A stretch of 64,000 nucleotides of DNA from Burkholderia sp. D-99 (GTDB taxonomy: Bacteria; Pseudomonadota; Gammaproteobacteria; Burkholderiales; Burkholderiaceae), in assembly GCF_011605345.1 (NCBI RefSeq), contig NZ_JAAOXM010000001.1:1549082-1613081 (forward strand), given 5' to 3'. Numbering within the stretch: position 1 is the stretch's first letter; every line of letters starts with the position of its first letter. Position numbers and translations under genes: made by a program. Positions 20,898 to 30,307 of this stretch are shown here, one piece after another. Below the pieces are notes generated by a model. The model was not told where the DNA came from, made no database searches, and was given only the letters and a program-made list of their open reading frames with translations.

Positions 20898-22232
20898 TCA
20901 GTGCAACTTGACGCGCGGCAGCGTCGTGCGCCGCAGCCAGTGCGCGACGGTATCCAGCATCATGCGCGGATAGCCGTGCAGTGCGGCGATGTGCATCCGG
21001 TACAGCGACATGTACATGAAGCGCGCGAACAGCCCTTCGATCAGCATGTTGCCGCCGATCAGCCCGCCCATCAGGTTGCCGACCGCGCTGAAATGGCCGA
21101 GCGATACGAGCGAGCCCAGGTCACGATATGTGAATTCGGGCAGCGGGCGCCCGTCGAGCCGACAGCCGATTGCCTTCAGCAGGAAGTTCGCCTGCTGGTG
21201 CGCGGCCTGCGCGCGCGGCGGCACGTTGCGCTCGTTGCCGGGCCATGCGCATGCCGCACAATCGCCGAGCGCGAACACGTTGTCGTCGGTAAAGGTCTGC
21301 AGCGTGCGGCGCACGTCAAGCTGGCCGAGCTTGTTGACCTGGAGACCATCGAGATTGGCAAGCACGGACGGTGCCTTGATGCCTGCGGCCCAGACCGTCA
21401 GGTCGGCACGCACCGACTTGCCGCTCGCCGTATGGACGGCCCCGGGCGCCACCTCGGTCACGCGCTCGGCAAGCATCAGCCGCACGCCGATCTTTTCGAG
21501 CAGTTCGGCCGTCGCCGACGACACGCGCTCCGGCAACGCCGGGAGGATCCGCGGCCCCGATTCGATCAACACGATGCCGACGTCGTGCCGCGGGTCGAGC
21601 TTGTGCAGCCCGTAGGCCGACAACACCTGCGCGGTGTTGCGCAACTCGGCGGACAACTCGACACCCGTCGCGCCGCCGCCGACGATCACCACCTGGATGC
21701 GCGGCTCGGCCGCTTCGCCCGGCGCAGCCGGCGCCGGCACCTGGTGCTCGGCGCGCATGCACGCGGCAATCAGCCGCTTGCGGAAGCGCTCGGCCTCCCC
21801 GACCGTATCGAGCGCGATCGCATTTTCCGATGCGCCCTGCACGCCGAAGAAGTGGGTTGTACTGCCGATCGCGATCACGAGCGTGTCGTATTCCAGCTCG
21901 CGCGCCGGCAGAAGTTCCTCGCCGTCGCTGTCGTTGACCGGCGAGAGCGTGATGCGCTTCGCCGCGCGGTCGAGCCCGGTCAGCCCGCCCTGCTGGAACT
22001 CGAAGCCATGCCAGCGGGCCTGCGCCGCATATTCGAGCTCCTGCGTGAACGGGTCCATGCTGCCGGCCGCGACCTCGTGCAGCAGCGGTTTCCAGATGTG
22101 GGTCGGATTGCGGTCGACGAGCGTGACAAGCGCACGCGCGGAGCGATTGCCGCGCGCGCCGTAACGATCGCCGAGCCGCGTCGCCAGTTCAAGGCCGCCC
22201 GCGCCCCCGCCTACGATGATGATCCGATGCAT
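20898..22232 (-). CDS. ndh: type II NADH dehydrogenase (NDH-2)
   Basis: A 444-residue single-subunit NADH:quinone oxidoreductase, non-proton-pumping. FAD is bound by IIIVGGGAGGLELATRLG at the N terminus and NADH by VVIVGGGATGVELSAELRN in the middle; LTVWAAGIKAP and VFALGDCAACAW are further family blocks. The C terminus (GLFARFMYMSLYRMHIAALH, with Arg-rich end) fits the amphipathic membrane-anchoring helices. The ATG at 22232 follows AAAGGGGGA. About 270 bases separate it from the polA stop. Confidence 0.92.
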   Translation of the reverse strand: MHRIIIVGGGAGGLELATRLGDRYGARGNRSARALVTLVDRNPTHIWKPLLHEVAAGSMDPFTQELEYAAQARWHGFEFQQGGLTGLDRAAKRITLSPVNDSDGEELLPARELEYDTLVIAIGSTTHFFGVQGASENAIALDTVGEAERFRKRLIAACMRAEHQVPAPAAPGEAAEPRIQVVIVGGGATGVELSAELRNTAQVLSAYGLHKLDPRHDVGIVLIESGPRILPALPERVSSATAELLEKIGVRLMLAERVTEVAPGAVHTASGKSVRADLTVWAAGIKAPSVLANLDGLQVNKLGQLDVRRTLQTFTDDNVFALGDCAACAWPGNERNVPPRAQAAHQQANFLLKAIGCRLDGRPLPEFTYRDLGSLVSLGHFSAVGNLMGGLIGGNMLIEGLFARFMYMSLYRMHIAALHGYPRMMLDTVAHWLRRTTLPRVKLH

Positions 22233-22501
22233 CTGTTCCCCCTTTGCGATTCGAAACTGCTGCCGCCTGACAGTGCGAACGCGATGCATTCGCGCAATCC
22301 AGTGGATTAACCGGTTCGGACATCATCGTTGTGCAGTTCGAAGCACTTCGATGCGCCCACCCCGGAACGCGGGGCGCGCTGCCCCCGTGTCAATGACATG
22401 CATTGTCCGGGAGCTTGCGCGTTGACCACAAGCAAACCATCTCGATATTCAGCATCCCTGCAACAATATGCCGCAGGAATCGGGAACCGCGCGTCGGTGC
22501 G

Positions 22502-25255
22502 TCAGTGTGCCTCTTCCCAGTTCGCGCCGGCACCGACTTCGGCGACGAGCGGCACCTTCAGCTTCGCCACGCCGCACATCATTTCCGGCAGTTTCTCGCG
22601 CACCAGCGACAGCTCGCCGTCGGGTACCTCGAGCACCAGTTCATCGTGCACCTGCATGATCATCCGCGATGCAAGCTTGTCGCGTGTGAGCCAGTCGTCC
22701 ACCGCGATCATCGACAGCTTGATCAGGTCGGCCGCCGTGCCCTGCATCGGCGCGTTGATCGCCGCGCGCTCGGCCGCCTGGCGGCGCGGGCCGTTGCCAC
22801 CGTTGATCTCCGGCAGCCACAGGCGGCGACCGAAAACGGTTTCGACGTAGCCCTTCTCCTTCGCCACCGAGCGCGTGTCTTCCATGTACTGCGCGACGCC
22901 CGGGTAGCGCGCGAAATAACGGTCGATATAAAGCTTCGCGGCGTCACGCGTGATGCCGAGGTTCGATGCGAGGCCGAATGCGCTCATCCCGTAGATGAGC
23001 CCGAAGTTGATCACCTTCGCGATCCGGCGCTGGTCGGAATTGACCTCCAGCGGCGTCACGCCGAACACCTCGGCGGCCGTCGCGCGGTGGATGTCCTCGC
23101 CCTGCGAGAATGCGCGCAGCAGCGACGCATCGCCCGAGATGTGCGCCATGATCCGCAGTTCGATCTGCGAATAGTCGGCCGACACGATCCGGTGACCCGG
23201 CGGCGCGATGAACGCCTCGCGGATGCGCCGGCCTTCGGCCGTGCGCACCGGAATGTTCTGAAGATTCGGATCGTTCGACGCAAGACGGCCCGTGACCGCG
23301 ACGGCCTGCGCGTAGTTCGTGTGCACACGGCCCGTTGACGGGTTCACCATGCGCGGCAGCTTGTCGGTATAGGTCGACTTCAGCTTCGACAGCCCGCGAT
23401 GCTCGAGCAGCAGCTTCGGCAGCGGGTAGTCCTCCGCCAGCTTCTGCAGCACCTCTTCGTCGGTCGACGGCGCGCCGCTCGGCGTCTTTTTCACGACCGG
23501 CAACTGCAGCTTCTCGAAGAAGATCTGGCCGATCTGCTTCGGCGAGCCGAGATTGAATTCGCCGCCCGCCAGTTCGTACGCCTGCGCTTCGAGCTCGATC
23601 AGGCGCGTCGCGATTTCGGTACTCTGCGCCTGCAGGCGCGCATCGTCGATCAGCACGCCCGTGCGTTCCATCTTGCGCAGCACGAGCGACACGGGCATCT
23701 CGATCTCGCGATACACACGCTCGAGGCCCGGTTCGCGCGCGACCTGCGGATACAGCGCGTGATGAAGCTGCAGCGTGATGTCCGCATCTTCGGCCGCGTA
23801 TGCGGCGGCCTCCGCGAGCGCCACTTCGTCGAAGCCGATCTGCTTCGCGCCCTTGCCCGCGACGTCTTCGTACTTGATCGTCTTGACACCCAGATGACGC
23901 AGCGCGAGGCTGTCCATGTCATGCGTGCGGTGCGATTCGACCACATACGATTCGAGCAGCGTGTCGTGCTCGATGCCGTTCAGCGCGATGTCGTAGTTCG
24001 CAAGCACCTGCGCGTCGTACTTCATATGCTGGCCGACCTTCTTGCGATCGGCCGATTCGAGCCACGGCTTCAGGCGCGCGAGCACTTCGTCGATCGGCAG
24101 CTGCTCGGGCATGTCGGGGCCGCGGTGCGCAACCGGCAGGTACGCAGCCTTGCCCGGCTCGATCGAGAACGACAGGCCGACGAGCCGCGCGAGCATCGGG
24201 TCGAGCGCGGTCGTCTCGGTGTCGAACGCGGTCAGCGCGGCCGCGTCGATCTTCGCGAACCACGCGTCGAATTGCTCCCAGGTCTGGATCGTGTCGTATT
24301 CGCGGACGATGTCGGCTGCCACCACCGGCGCCGGCTCGCCTTCCGGCGCATCGGCGCCGCCGCCCTCGACGGGTGCGCTGTCGACTTCGCGCAGCCAGGT
24401 CTTGAAGCCGTAGCGCGCGAAGATGTCGCGCATCAGGTCGCGCGCTTCGCCGTCGGTCTTCAACGACGCTTCGATCGATTCGAGATGCGGTGCGAGATCG
24501 CACGCCGTCTCGACGGTCACGAGCGTGCGGCCGAGCGGCAGGAAGTCGAGCGCGCGGCGCAGGTTGTCGCCGACCACGCCCTTGATCTCGCCCGCATGCT
24601 CGATCACGCCGTCGAGGCTGTCGTATTGCGCCAGCCATTTCACGGCCGTCTTCGGCCCGCACTTCTCGACGCCCGGCACGTTGTCGACGGTGTCGCCGAT
24701 CAGTGCGAGGTAGTCGATGATCCGCTCGGGCGGCACGCCGAACTTCGCGATCACGCCGTCGCGATCGAGCGTCTCGTTGGTCATCGTGTTGACGAGCGTG
24801 ACGTGGTCGGTCACGAGCTGCGCGAGATCCTTGTCGCCCGTCGACACGATCACGTTCATCCCGTGCCGTTCGGCTTCGCGCGCGAGCGTGCCGATCACAT
24901 CGTCGGCCTCGACGCCTTCGACCATCAGCAGCGGCCAGCCGAGCGCGCGCACGGCACCGTGGATCGGTTCGACCTGCAATGCAAGATCGGGCGGCATCGA
25001 CGGACGGTTTGCCTTATAGTCGGCATAAAGGTCGTCACGGAACGTCTTGCCCTTTGCATCGAACACGCAAGCGCTATACTCTGCACTGACTTCCTTGCGC
25101 ATACGGCGCAGCATGTTGATGATTCCGTAGAGCGCTCCGGTCGGCTCCCCGCCAGGGCCACGCAAATCAGGCATCGCATGGTAAGCCCGATACAGATAGC
25201 TCGAACCGTCAACCAATAGCAGGGTCTTACCTTCCAGATTTCGTTCTTCAGGCAT
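22502..25255 (-). CDS. polA: DNA polymerase I
   Basis: A 917-residue family A polymerase for repair and Okazaki fragment processing. The 5' nuclease domain starts LLLVDGSSYLYRAYHAMP. The proofreading domain is intact, with D345 and E347 in AFDTETTALDP. The polymerase domain carries VSADYSQIELRIMAHISGD (about 690), RIAKVINFGLIYGMSAFGL and MIMQVHDELVLEV (about 865). The start at 25255 gives the family N terminus MPEERNLEGKTLLLVDG. That ATG is one base away from the ATG of the divergent LOG gene, so no classical leader or Shine-Dalgarno site exists for either. Confidence 0.97.
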   Translation of the reverse strand: MPEERNLEGKTLLLVDGSSYLYRAYHAMPDLRGPGGEPTGALYGIINMLRRMRKEVSAEYSACVFDAKGKTFRDDLYADYKANRPSMPPDLALQVEPIHGAVRALGWPLLMVEGVEADDVIGTLAREAERHGMNVIVSTGDKDLAQLVTDHVTLVNTMTNETLDRDGVIAKFGVPPERIIDYLALIGDTVDNVPGVEKCGPKTAVKWLAQYDSLDGVIEHAGEIKGVVGDNLRRALDFLPLGRTLVTVETACDLAPHLESIEASLKTDGEARDLMRDIFARYGFKTWLREVDSAPVEGGGADAPEGEPAPVVAADIVREYDTIQTWEQFDAWFAKIDAAALTAFDTETTALDPMLARLVGLSFSIEPGKAAYLPVAHRGPDMPEQLPIDEVLARLKPWLESADRKKVGQHMKYDAQVLANYDIALNGIEHDTLLESYVVESHRTHDMDSLALRHLGVKTIKYEDVAGKGAKQIGFDEVALAEAAAYAAEDADITLQLHHALYPQVAREPGLERVYREIEMPVSLVLRKMERTGVLIDDARLQAQSTEIATRLIELEAQAYELAGGEFNLGSPKQIGQIFFEKLQLPVVKKTPSGAPSTDEEVLQKLAEDYPLPKLLLEHRGLSKLKSTYTDKLPRMVNPSTGRVHTNYAQAVAVTGRLASNDPNLQNIPVRTAEGRRIREAFIAPPGHRIVSADYSQIELRIMAHISGDASLLRAFSQGEDIHRATAAEVFGVTPLEVNSDQRRIAKVINFGLIYGMSAFGLASNLGITRDAAKLYIDRYFARYPGVAQYMEDTRSVAKEKGYVETVFGRRLWLPEINGGNGPRRQAAERAAINAPMQGTAADLIKLSMIAVDDWLTRDKLASRMIMQVHDELVLEVPDGELSLVREKLPEMMCGVAKLKVPLVAEVGAGANWEEAH
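25054..25080 (+). promoter_or_regulatory. candidate LOG-gene promoter inside polA
   Basis: TTGCAT (25054-25059), 15 bases, then TATACT (25075-25080), reading toward the LOG gene from within the polA coding sequence, about 175 bases before its start. Because no intergenic DNA exists, the promoter must be in polA; this is the best match I see. Confidence 0.35.
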
Positions 25256-25256
25256 T

Positions 25257-26015
25257 ATGAACAAGAGAAAAGTGATTCCGAGTCTGCGTTCGCTCGCAGA
25301 TCAAGAACGCGCGACGGCCAAGAAGGCGCGCGCATCGTGGCAGATGTTCACGATTATGGCAGAGTTTATCGAGGCGACCGAGTACCTGTCGGAGATCCGC
25401 CCGGCTGTCAGCATCTACGGTTCTGCCCGCCTCAAGCCCGACACGCCGCACTACAAGCTCGCCGTGCAGATCGCGCGCAAGCTGTCCGACGCCGGCTTCG
25501 CCGTGATCTCCGGCGGCGGCCCCGGCATCATGGAAGCCGCGAACAAGGGCGCGCATGCCGGCAAGGCGCCGTCGGTCGGCCTGAACATCGAGTTGCCGCA
25601 CGAGCAAGCCGGCAACCACTATCAGGACATCTCGCTGCGCTTCCGCCACTTCTTCACGCGCAAGGTCACGTTCGTGAAGAATTCGGATGCGGTGATCGTG
25701 ATGCCGGGCGGCTTCGGCACGCTCGACGAGCTGTCGGAAGTGCTTACGCTGATCCAGACGAAGAAATCGCGCCTCGTGCCGATCATCCTCGTCGGCAGCG
25801 AGTTCTGGAAAGGGCTGCTGCAGTGGTTCCGCGACCAGCTGATCCCGATGGGCCTCATCAACGCGGAAGACATGGACCTGATGCAGGTGATCGACGATCC
25901 CGATCAGGTGCTCGATGCCGTGCTCGCGTTCTACGAGGACAGCGGCGAGGAAGAAGGTTCGGACGATGACGGCCATCCGCCGCGCCCCGAAGAAGACCGG
26001 ATGTTCTATCTGTAA
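25257..26015 (+). CDS. LOG family protein (TIGR00730 Rossmann fold)
   Basis: A 252-residue member of the LOG/lysine decarboxylase-like family. The diagnostic motifs are SGGGPGIMEAANKGAHAG (about 84-100) and VMPGGFGTLDELSEVL (about 148-163). Characterised members are phosphoribohydrolases releasing a base from nucleoside 5'-monophosphates, originally cytokinin-activating; the bacterial substrate may simply be AMP. The acidic tail (EEEGSDDDG) is variable. Divergent from polA with one base between start codons and no visible Shine-Dalgarno site. An internal Met at MFTIMAEFIEATEYL is an alternative start. Confidence 0.88.
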   Translation: MNKRKVIPSLRSLADQERATAKKARASWQMFTIMAEFIEATEYLSEIRPAVSIYGSARLKPDTPHYKLAVQIARKLSDAGFAVISGGGPGIMEAANKGAHAGKAPSVGLNIELPHEQAGNHYQDISLRFRHFFTRKVTFVKNSDAVIVMPGGFGTLDELSEVLTLIQTKKSRLVPIILVGSEFWKGLLQWFRDQLIPMGLINAEDMDLMQVIDDPDQVLDAVLAFYEDSGEEEGSDDDGHPPRPEEDRMFYL

Positions 26016-26406
26016 CCCATCCGTGACGACCGCCGGCCCGACGGCCGGCGTACCGCTTTCCACGCGGCAGGCATGGCGATCCCGCCACCTGCCGCGTGTC
26101 ACTTTGTAACGCGCTGTTAATCCCGCCTGATGGCAGCGCACCGCTGAATGTCAAATTCGTGCGGCCCGCACTACGCAATGCAGCGAGGCCACCCACACGC
26201 GCGGCCCGCCATTGTCAAATGGGCGGCCTGATGCCCGTATCCGGTGGCTGCGCGCCGCCAACCTGCTGTAATAAACGAGCCTCGCCTTTTCCGTGCCGTG
26301 CCAGCACACTTCATTTCGTCGGCGCGGCGTTCCCCCGGTGGAACGATCCCCCCTCGCTTCCATCGCGTCGCGCCGGCCACCTCACAACGACATCACGGAA
26401 AAGAAC
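26016..26406. other. intergenic region with hairpin after the LOG gene
   Basis: A perfect 8-bp stem, CGCCGGCC (26031-26038) with GGCCGGCG (26043-26050), lies 15 bases after the LOG stop; without a T run it may be a weak terminator or an RNA-end stabiliser. The rest, lower in GC than its surroundings, should contain the promoter of the small exported protein. No gene seen. Confidence 0.45.
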
Positions 26407-26721
26407 ATGAAGCGCTCTCTGATCGCCCTCGCCTTCACCGGGCTCGGCCTCTCGCTGTCGAGCCTCGCTCACGCCGTCAACGTCGACGTCAACATCGGCA
26501 CGCCCGCGCCGGTCGTCGTCGCACCTGCGCCCGTCATGGTCGCCCCGGCGCCCGCGGTCATCGTCGGCTGGCATGGCGACCGCTACTGGGACGGCCGCCG
26601 CTACTGGGAACGCCGCGAGTGGGAAGATCACCAGCGCCATCGCGGCCCCGACCGCGATCACGGCCCGGATCGCGGCGGCTACCACTGCCCGCCGGGACAC
26701 GCGAAGAAGGGTGAGTGCTGA
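26407..26721 (+). CDS. small exported protein with Pro/Ala/Val repeats
   Basis: A 104-residue protein with a Sec signal peptide (MKRSLIALAFTGLGLSLSSL, cleavage after AHA). The mature part starts with a Pro-Ala-Val-rich repeat (PAPVVVAPAPVMVAPAPAVI), then a Trp/Tyr/Arg-rich block (WHGDRYWDGRRYWERREWED) and a His/Asp/Arg-rich tail ending in Cys. Such PXPV-type periplasmic proteins are frequent in Burkholderia, with no known role. A strong hairpin follows the stop. Confidence 0.8.
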   Translation: MKRSLIALAFTGLGLSLSSLAHAVNVDVNIGTPAPVVVAPAPVMVAPAPAVIVGWHGDRYWDGRRYWERREWEDHQRHRGPDRDHGPDRGGYHCPPGHAKKGEC

Positions 26722-26741
26722 GCGACAGCGCACTCGACTGA

Positions 26742-26785
26742 CCGGCAAGGCCGCCCGTGCGCTTCGGCGTCGGGCGGCCTTGTCG
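26742..26785. terminator. strong hairpin after the small exported protein gene
   Basis: A 12-bp stem, CAAGGCCGCCCG (26746-26757) with CGGGCGGCCTTG (26771-26782), 13-base loop, then TCGCTTTC. Good terminator candidate for the plus strand. Confidence 0.7.
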
Positions 26786-26929
26786 CTTTCGGCGGCGCGT
26801 TGCGCGCCGTCACGGCCCGCCGCCGGCGACGCGAGCGGCAAGCCCGACTGTCACGCATACCACGAGCGACTGCGCGATCCCGCGCACCGATGGTAGGATC
26901 GGCCCTGTCCATGGCCATTCCCGCCACCC

Positions 26930-27922
26930 ATGCCACTGATCCGGATCTGGGCTGTCGACCGCGCCCTTGCGTCTGGCATCGCCGCGCCGACCGACATCTT
27001 CACGGCAGCCAATCATCTCGCCCCGTCGATACGCGCCGGCCGGCCGCAGGCCCCGTTTCGCTGGCGCATCGAATCGATCGACGGCAAGCCGGTGCGCACC
27101 GCCTCCGGCCAGACCGCCCCGGTCGACGGCGCGATCGACTGCCACAGCGCCGCCGATGCGATCTGGCTGACCGCACCGTTCGTCGCCGATCTCGAGCGGC
27201 TGCTCGCGCGGCCCGCGTCGCTCGCGCCGCTGTTCGACGCGCTGCGCCGGCATCACGCACGCGGCACGCTGATCGCCACCTACTGCACGGGCGCGTTCCT
27301 GCTCGCGGAAGCCGGGCTGCTCGACGGCCGCGTCGCCACGACGCACTGGTCGAAAGCGTCGAACTTCCGCGTACGTTATCCGGACGTGGCCTTGCGCGCG
27401 TCGGACGTCCTCACCGAACAGGACGGCATATTGTGTGGCGGCGCGGTCACGTCGTATCAGAATCTCGCGCTCCGGGTCGTCGACAAACTGGCGAACGCGC
27501 GCGTTGCCGCGGCTGTCGCCAGGCTCATGCTGATCGACGCGAACCGCGTGTCGCAGGATTCGTTCATCGATCTCGGGCGGATGGGTCATGACGAGCACGA
27601 CGATCCGGCCATCGCCCGCGCGCAGCGCTGGATGGAAAAGCACCTGCGCGAACCGTTCAGCCTCGCCCGGCTGAGCGATCACGTCGCGATGAGCGAACGC
27701 ACGCTCCATCGCCGCTTCAGGGACGCGGTGGGCGCACCGCCGCTCCGGTATCTGCAGTCGCTCAGGATCGAAGTCGCGAAGCGGCTTCTCGCGGAAACGA
27801 AGCTCGCTATCGATACCGTTTGCGAGCGCGTCGGCTACGCGGACATCAGCGGCTTCCGGCAACTGTTCAAGCGCGAGACGGGCATCTCCCCCGGCGAGTA
27901 TCGCCGTCGCTTCACGCAATAA
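26930..27922 (+). CDS. GlxA-like AraC-family transcriptional regulator
   Basis: A 330-residue regulator with an N-terminal DJ-1/PfpI-like (GATase1) domain and a C-terminal AraC helix-turn-helix. The N-terminal part shows the nucleophile-elbow-like TLIATYCTGAFLLAEAGLLDG with Cys, and ILCGGAVTSYQNLALRVV. The DNA-binding part holds FSLARLSDHVAMSERTLHRR (first HTH) and IDTVCERVGYADISGFRQLF (second HTH), closing GISPGEYRRRF. Ligand and targets are unknown; the tautomerase gene directly downstream on the same strand is the obvious candidate target. Confidence 0.9.
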   Translation: MPLIRIWAVDRALASGIAAPTDIFTAANHLAPSIRAGRPQAPFRWRIESIDGKPVRTASGQTAPVDGAIDCHSAADAIWLTAPFVADLERLLARPASLAPLFDALRRHHARGTLIATYCTGAFLLAEAGLLDGRVATTHWSKASNFRVRYPDVALRASDVLTEQDGILCGGAVTSYQNLALRVVDKLANARVAAAVARLMLIDANRVSQDSFIDLGRMGHDEHDDPAIARAQRWMEKHLREPFSLARLSDHVAMSERTLHRRFRDAVGAPPLRYLQSLRIEVAKRLLAETKLAIDTVCERVGYADISGFRQLFKRETGISPGEYRRRFTQ

Positions 27923-28071
27923 GCGCATACGACAGGCATTGGGTACGGTGTCGGAAATGGCATCGTCGAATGGCAGTTTCGCCACTCCGCACATCGGCAC
28001 AGGATTCATACACTCGGTTCACGTCGCCCCGCCTCGGAGCGACGCCATCTCCACCGAACCAGGACACCATC

Positions 28072-28635
28072 ATGCCGATGATCGACGTCTACATTCCCGA
28101 AGGTGCGCTCGCACCACAGGCCGAAGCACAACTGATGGAAGAACTGACCGGAACGCTGATCCGTCACGAGGGACTCGATCCCGACAATCCGCGCGTGCGG
28201 GACGTGACATGGATCTTCGTCCATCGGCCGGCAGCCGTGTATCGCGCGGGGGCTGTCGCACCTGCGCCGATCTACCGGATCGTGCCGACCGTGCCGGAAG
28301 GTCAGTACACGGACGCCGCGCGTGCCGGGCTGATCGCGGACGTGACCGCTGCCGTCGCTCGCGCCGAAGGCGTGCCGGTCGACGCCGTCGCGACGCGCGT
28401 ATGGGTCTTTCCAACGGAAATCGATGACGGCCGCTGGGGTAGCCGCGGCGTGGTACGCCGCCTGCCGGACATCATGGAATATTTCGGCGGGGCCACGCTG
28501 CGGGCGCTCGGCGAACAGCGCCTCGCGACCAAGCGACGGACGGATGCGATCGGCATGATCGAGGCCATGGTCGACGCGATGCGCGCCACGCATCGCAGTG
28601 CGTCACCCGACGTCGCCACCAAGCCCGCACACTGA
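28072..28635 (+). CDS. tautomerase superfamily protein (double domain)
   Basis: A 187-residue protein starting MPMIDVYIPEGALAPQAEAQ: after Met removal Pro would be the N-terminal catalytic base, as in 4-oxalocrotonate tautomerase. A second, similar half is apparent at YRIVPTVPEGQYTDAARAGL, which would lack a free N-terminal Pro, so only one active site per chain is expected. Substrate unknown. It lies about 150 bases downstream of the GlxA-like regulator, convergent with the LysR gene. Confidence 0.75.
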   Translation: MPMIDVYIPEGALAPQAEAQLMEELTGTLIRHEGLDPDNPRVRDVTWIFVHRPAAVYRAGAVAPAPIYRIVPTVPEGQYTDAARAGLIADVTAAVARAEGVPVDAVATRVWVFPTEIDDGRWGSRGVVRRLPDIMEYFGGATLRALGEQRLATKRRTDAIGMIEAMVDAMRATHRSASPDVATKPAH

Positions 28636-28692
28636 TTTTGGCGCACCGCCTCCCGCGTCAACCGTCCGGGCTCGCCTCACCAGCCATGCGCG

Positions 28693-29625
28693 TCACGCAG
28701 CCGCGCCCGCCAGCGGAAGCGGCGCGAGCTCCGGATGCGCGCCGAGTCGCTCGGCGAGAAAATCCATCAGCAACCGGCTCCTTCGCGGCAAATGGGTTCG
28801 TTGCGGCATGCACAGATAGAGCCCGTAGCGACAGGTCGCATGCTGCGTCAGCAGCGGCACGAGGCGCCCCTCACGCACATGCGCATGGACCGAATAGCCG
28901 AAGAACTGGCCGATCGCCGCGCCGCTCAGCACGATGTCGAGTTCCGCATCGATGTCGTTGGTCGCAATGAACGGAGATACCTGCTGCGTGTCGACGCGCC
29001 CGTCGACGAGAAATTCCCAGGGAAACGGTTTGCCCGTACGCGGATACAGGAACGCGGTACAACGGTGATCGCGCAACGCATCGACGGTCAGCGGCGCGCC
29101 GTGGCGCCGCAAATACGCCGGCGTCGCGCAAACGATCAGTTGCAGGTCGGCGACGCGCCGCGCGACCAGCCCGCTATCGGGCAGATCGCCGGTCCGCACC
29201 GCGATGTCGATTCGCTGCTCGACGATGTCGGCCATGTCGTCGCTGACGATCAGTTCGGCCGTGACGCCCGGCTGCCGATCGCAAAACTCGCCCAGCAACG
29301 GCGCGAGAAAGCGCCGGGCCAGCGAGTAAGGCGCGGCCACGCGGATCGTGCCGACCGCGTGCGCGCGATCGTCGTCGAGCGTGCGCAACGCCGTCTCGAG
29401 TTCGCCGACGGCACCGCGGCACTGCGCGAGCAGGCGCTCGCCCTCGGCCGTCAGCGCAATCCGGTGCGTCGAGCGCTGGAACAGTCGCACGTTCAGCAGC
29501 GCCTCCAGCGCCGCGACCTGTTTGCTGGCCGCCTGCGGCGTCATGCCGAGTTCGCGGGCGCCCGCACTGATGCCGCCCGCGACGGCGACGCGAACGAATA
29601 CCGTCAGCGCCTTCAAACGATCCAT
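28693..29625 (-). CDS. LysR-family transcriptional regulator
   Basis: A 310-residue LysR regulator. The winged HTH is MDRLKALTVFVRVAVAGGIS, then ELGMTPQAASKQVAALEALL. The effector domain follows (GTIRVAAPYSLARRFLAPLL, RIDIAVRTGDLPDSGLVARR). It belongs to the CrgA/DsdC-like subgroup by length and the Y-P-R-x-G block (FLYPRTGKPFPW). It is divergent from the cupin-SDR-aldo/keto reductase genes, with an inverted repeat between them, so it probably controls that cluster. Start ATG at 29625; upstream in-frame codons are discounted. Confidence 0.92.
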   Translation of the reverse strand: MDRLKALTVFVRVAVAGGISAGARELGMTPQAASKQVAALEALLNVRLFQRSTHRIALTAEGERLLAQCRGAVGELETALRTLDDDRAHAVGTIRVAAPYSLARRFLAPLLGEFCDRQPGVTAELIVSDDMADIVEQRIDIAVRTGDLPDSGLVARRVADLQLIVCATPAYLRRHGAPLTVDALRDHRCTAFLYPRTGKPFPWEFLVDGRVDTQQVSPFIATNDIDAELDIVLSGAAIGQFFGYSVHAHVREGRLVPLLTQHATCRYGLYLCMPQRTHLPRRSRLLMDFLAERLGAHPELAPLPLAGAAA

Positions 29626-29696
29626 CCGAGTTTCCCTCCCGTCGACCCCGGCACGCCCGGGCATCCATCGATGACGTCGTGACGCCGGCCGGTCAA

Positions 29697-29713
29697 GTTG
29701 AATCCGTTTCAAC
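29697..29713. promoter_or_regulatory. candidate LysR operator
   Basis: GTTGAA, five bases, TTCAAC: a perfect inverted repeat near the middle of the divergent LysR/cupin intergenic region, 72 bases before the LysR start and 81 before the cupin start. It is of the size and T-to-A symmetry typical of LysR sites. Confidence 0.5.
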
Positions 29714-29793
29714 CGGACCGGCGCTATCCGCGTGCCGCCCCGCTTCGCACAATGGCGCTGTCTTCGACGATTCGCCCCACCGGGCCGTACGCC

Positions 29794-30255
29794 ATGAACC
29801 TGCGCTCATTTTCCGCTGCCTCCCGAGCCGCTGTCGCGGTCGGGTCGATCCTTGCCGGCACGGTGTCGCCCGCACTCGCGCAAGACGCCGGTGCGCGCAC
29901 CGGCGTCGTCGAAACGCTACTGCTGCAGACCACGCACGCGTGGGACGGCTCGCCGTATCGCGCGTATCCGGCGCGGCAGCCGGAAGTGACGGTCGTACGC
30001 TACACCATCCCGCCGCACGCCGTGCTGCCATGGCACACGCATCCGGCAATCAACGTCGGTTACGTGCTGTCGGGCCATCTGAGCGCCGTGCGCCGCAGCG
30101 ACGGCAAGCGGCTGGCGCTCGGTCCCGGCGACGTGGTACCGGAAATGGTCGGCGGTGCGCATCGCGGCGAGACCGGCGACGAAGCCGCGGAACTGATCGT
30201 CTTCTACGCCGGCACGCCCGGTGCACCGCTGACGGTTCCGGACAGCGAAGACTGA
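29794..30255 (+). CDS. exported cupin-domain protein
   Basis: A 153-residue cupin with a signal peptide (MNLRSFSAASRAAVAVGSIL, cleavage after ALA). The cupin metal box is VVRYTIPPHAVLPWHTHPAI then NVGYVLSGHL, with the second motif GDVVPEMVGGAHRGE. Metal-dependent activity is likely, substrate unknown. The ATG at 29794 is chosen to fit the signal. First gene of the cluster divergent from the LysR regulator; a GCCGGCC/GGCCGGC hairpin follows its stop. Confidence 0.82.
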   Translation: MNLRSFSAASRAAVAVGSILAGTVSPALAQDAGARTGVVETLLLQTTHAWDGSPYRAYPARQPEVTVVRYTIPPHAVLPWHTHPAINVGYVLSGHLSAVRRSDGKRLALGPGDVVPEMVGGAHRGETGDEAAELIVFYAGTPGAPLTVPDSED

Positions 30256-30307
30256 GCGCCGGCCCGCAGGCCGGCTCGTTTCACCCTGACGCGGAGCGCC
30301 ATCCATC

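Noticed and set aside
23399..25219. 606-codon plus-strand frame across polA
   Set aside because: Antisense shadow of polA; no recognisable domain.
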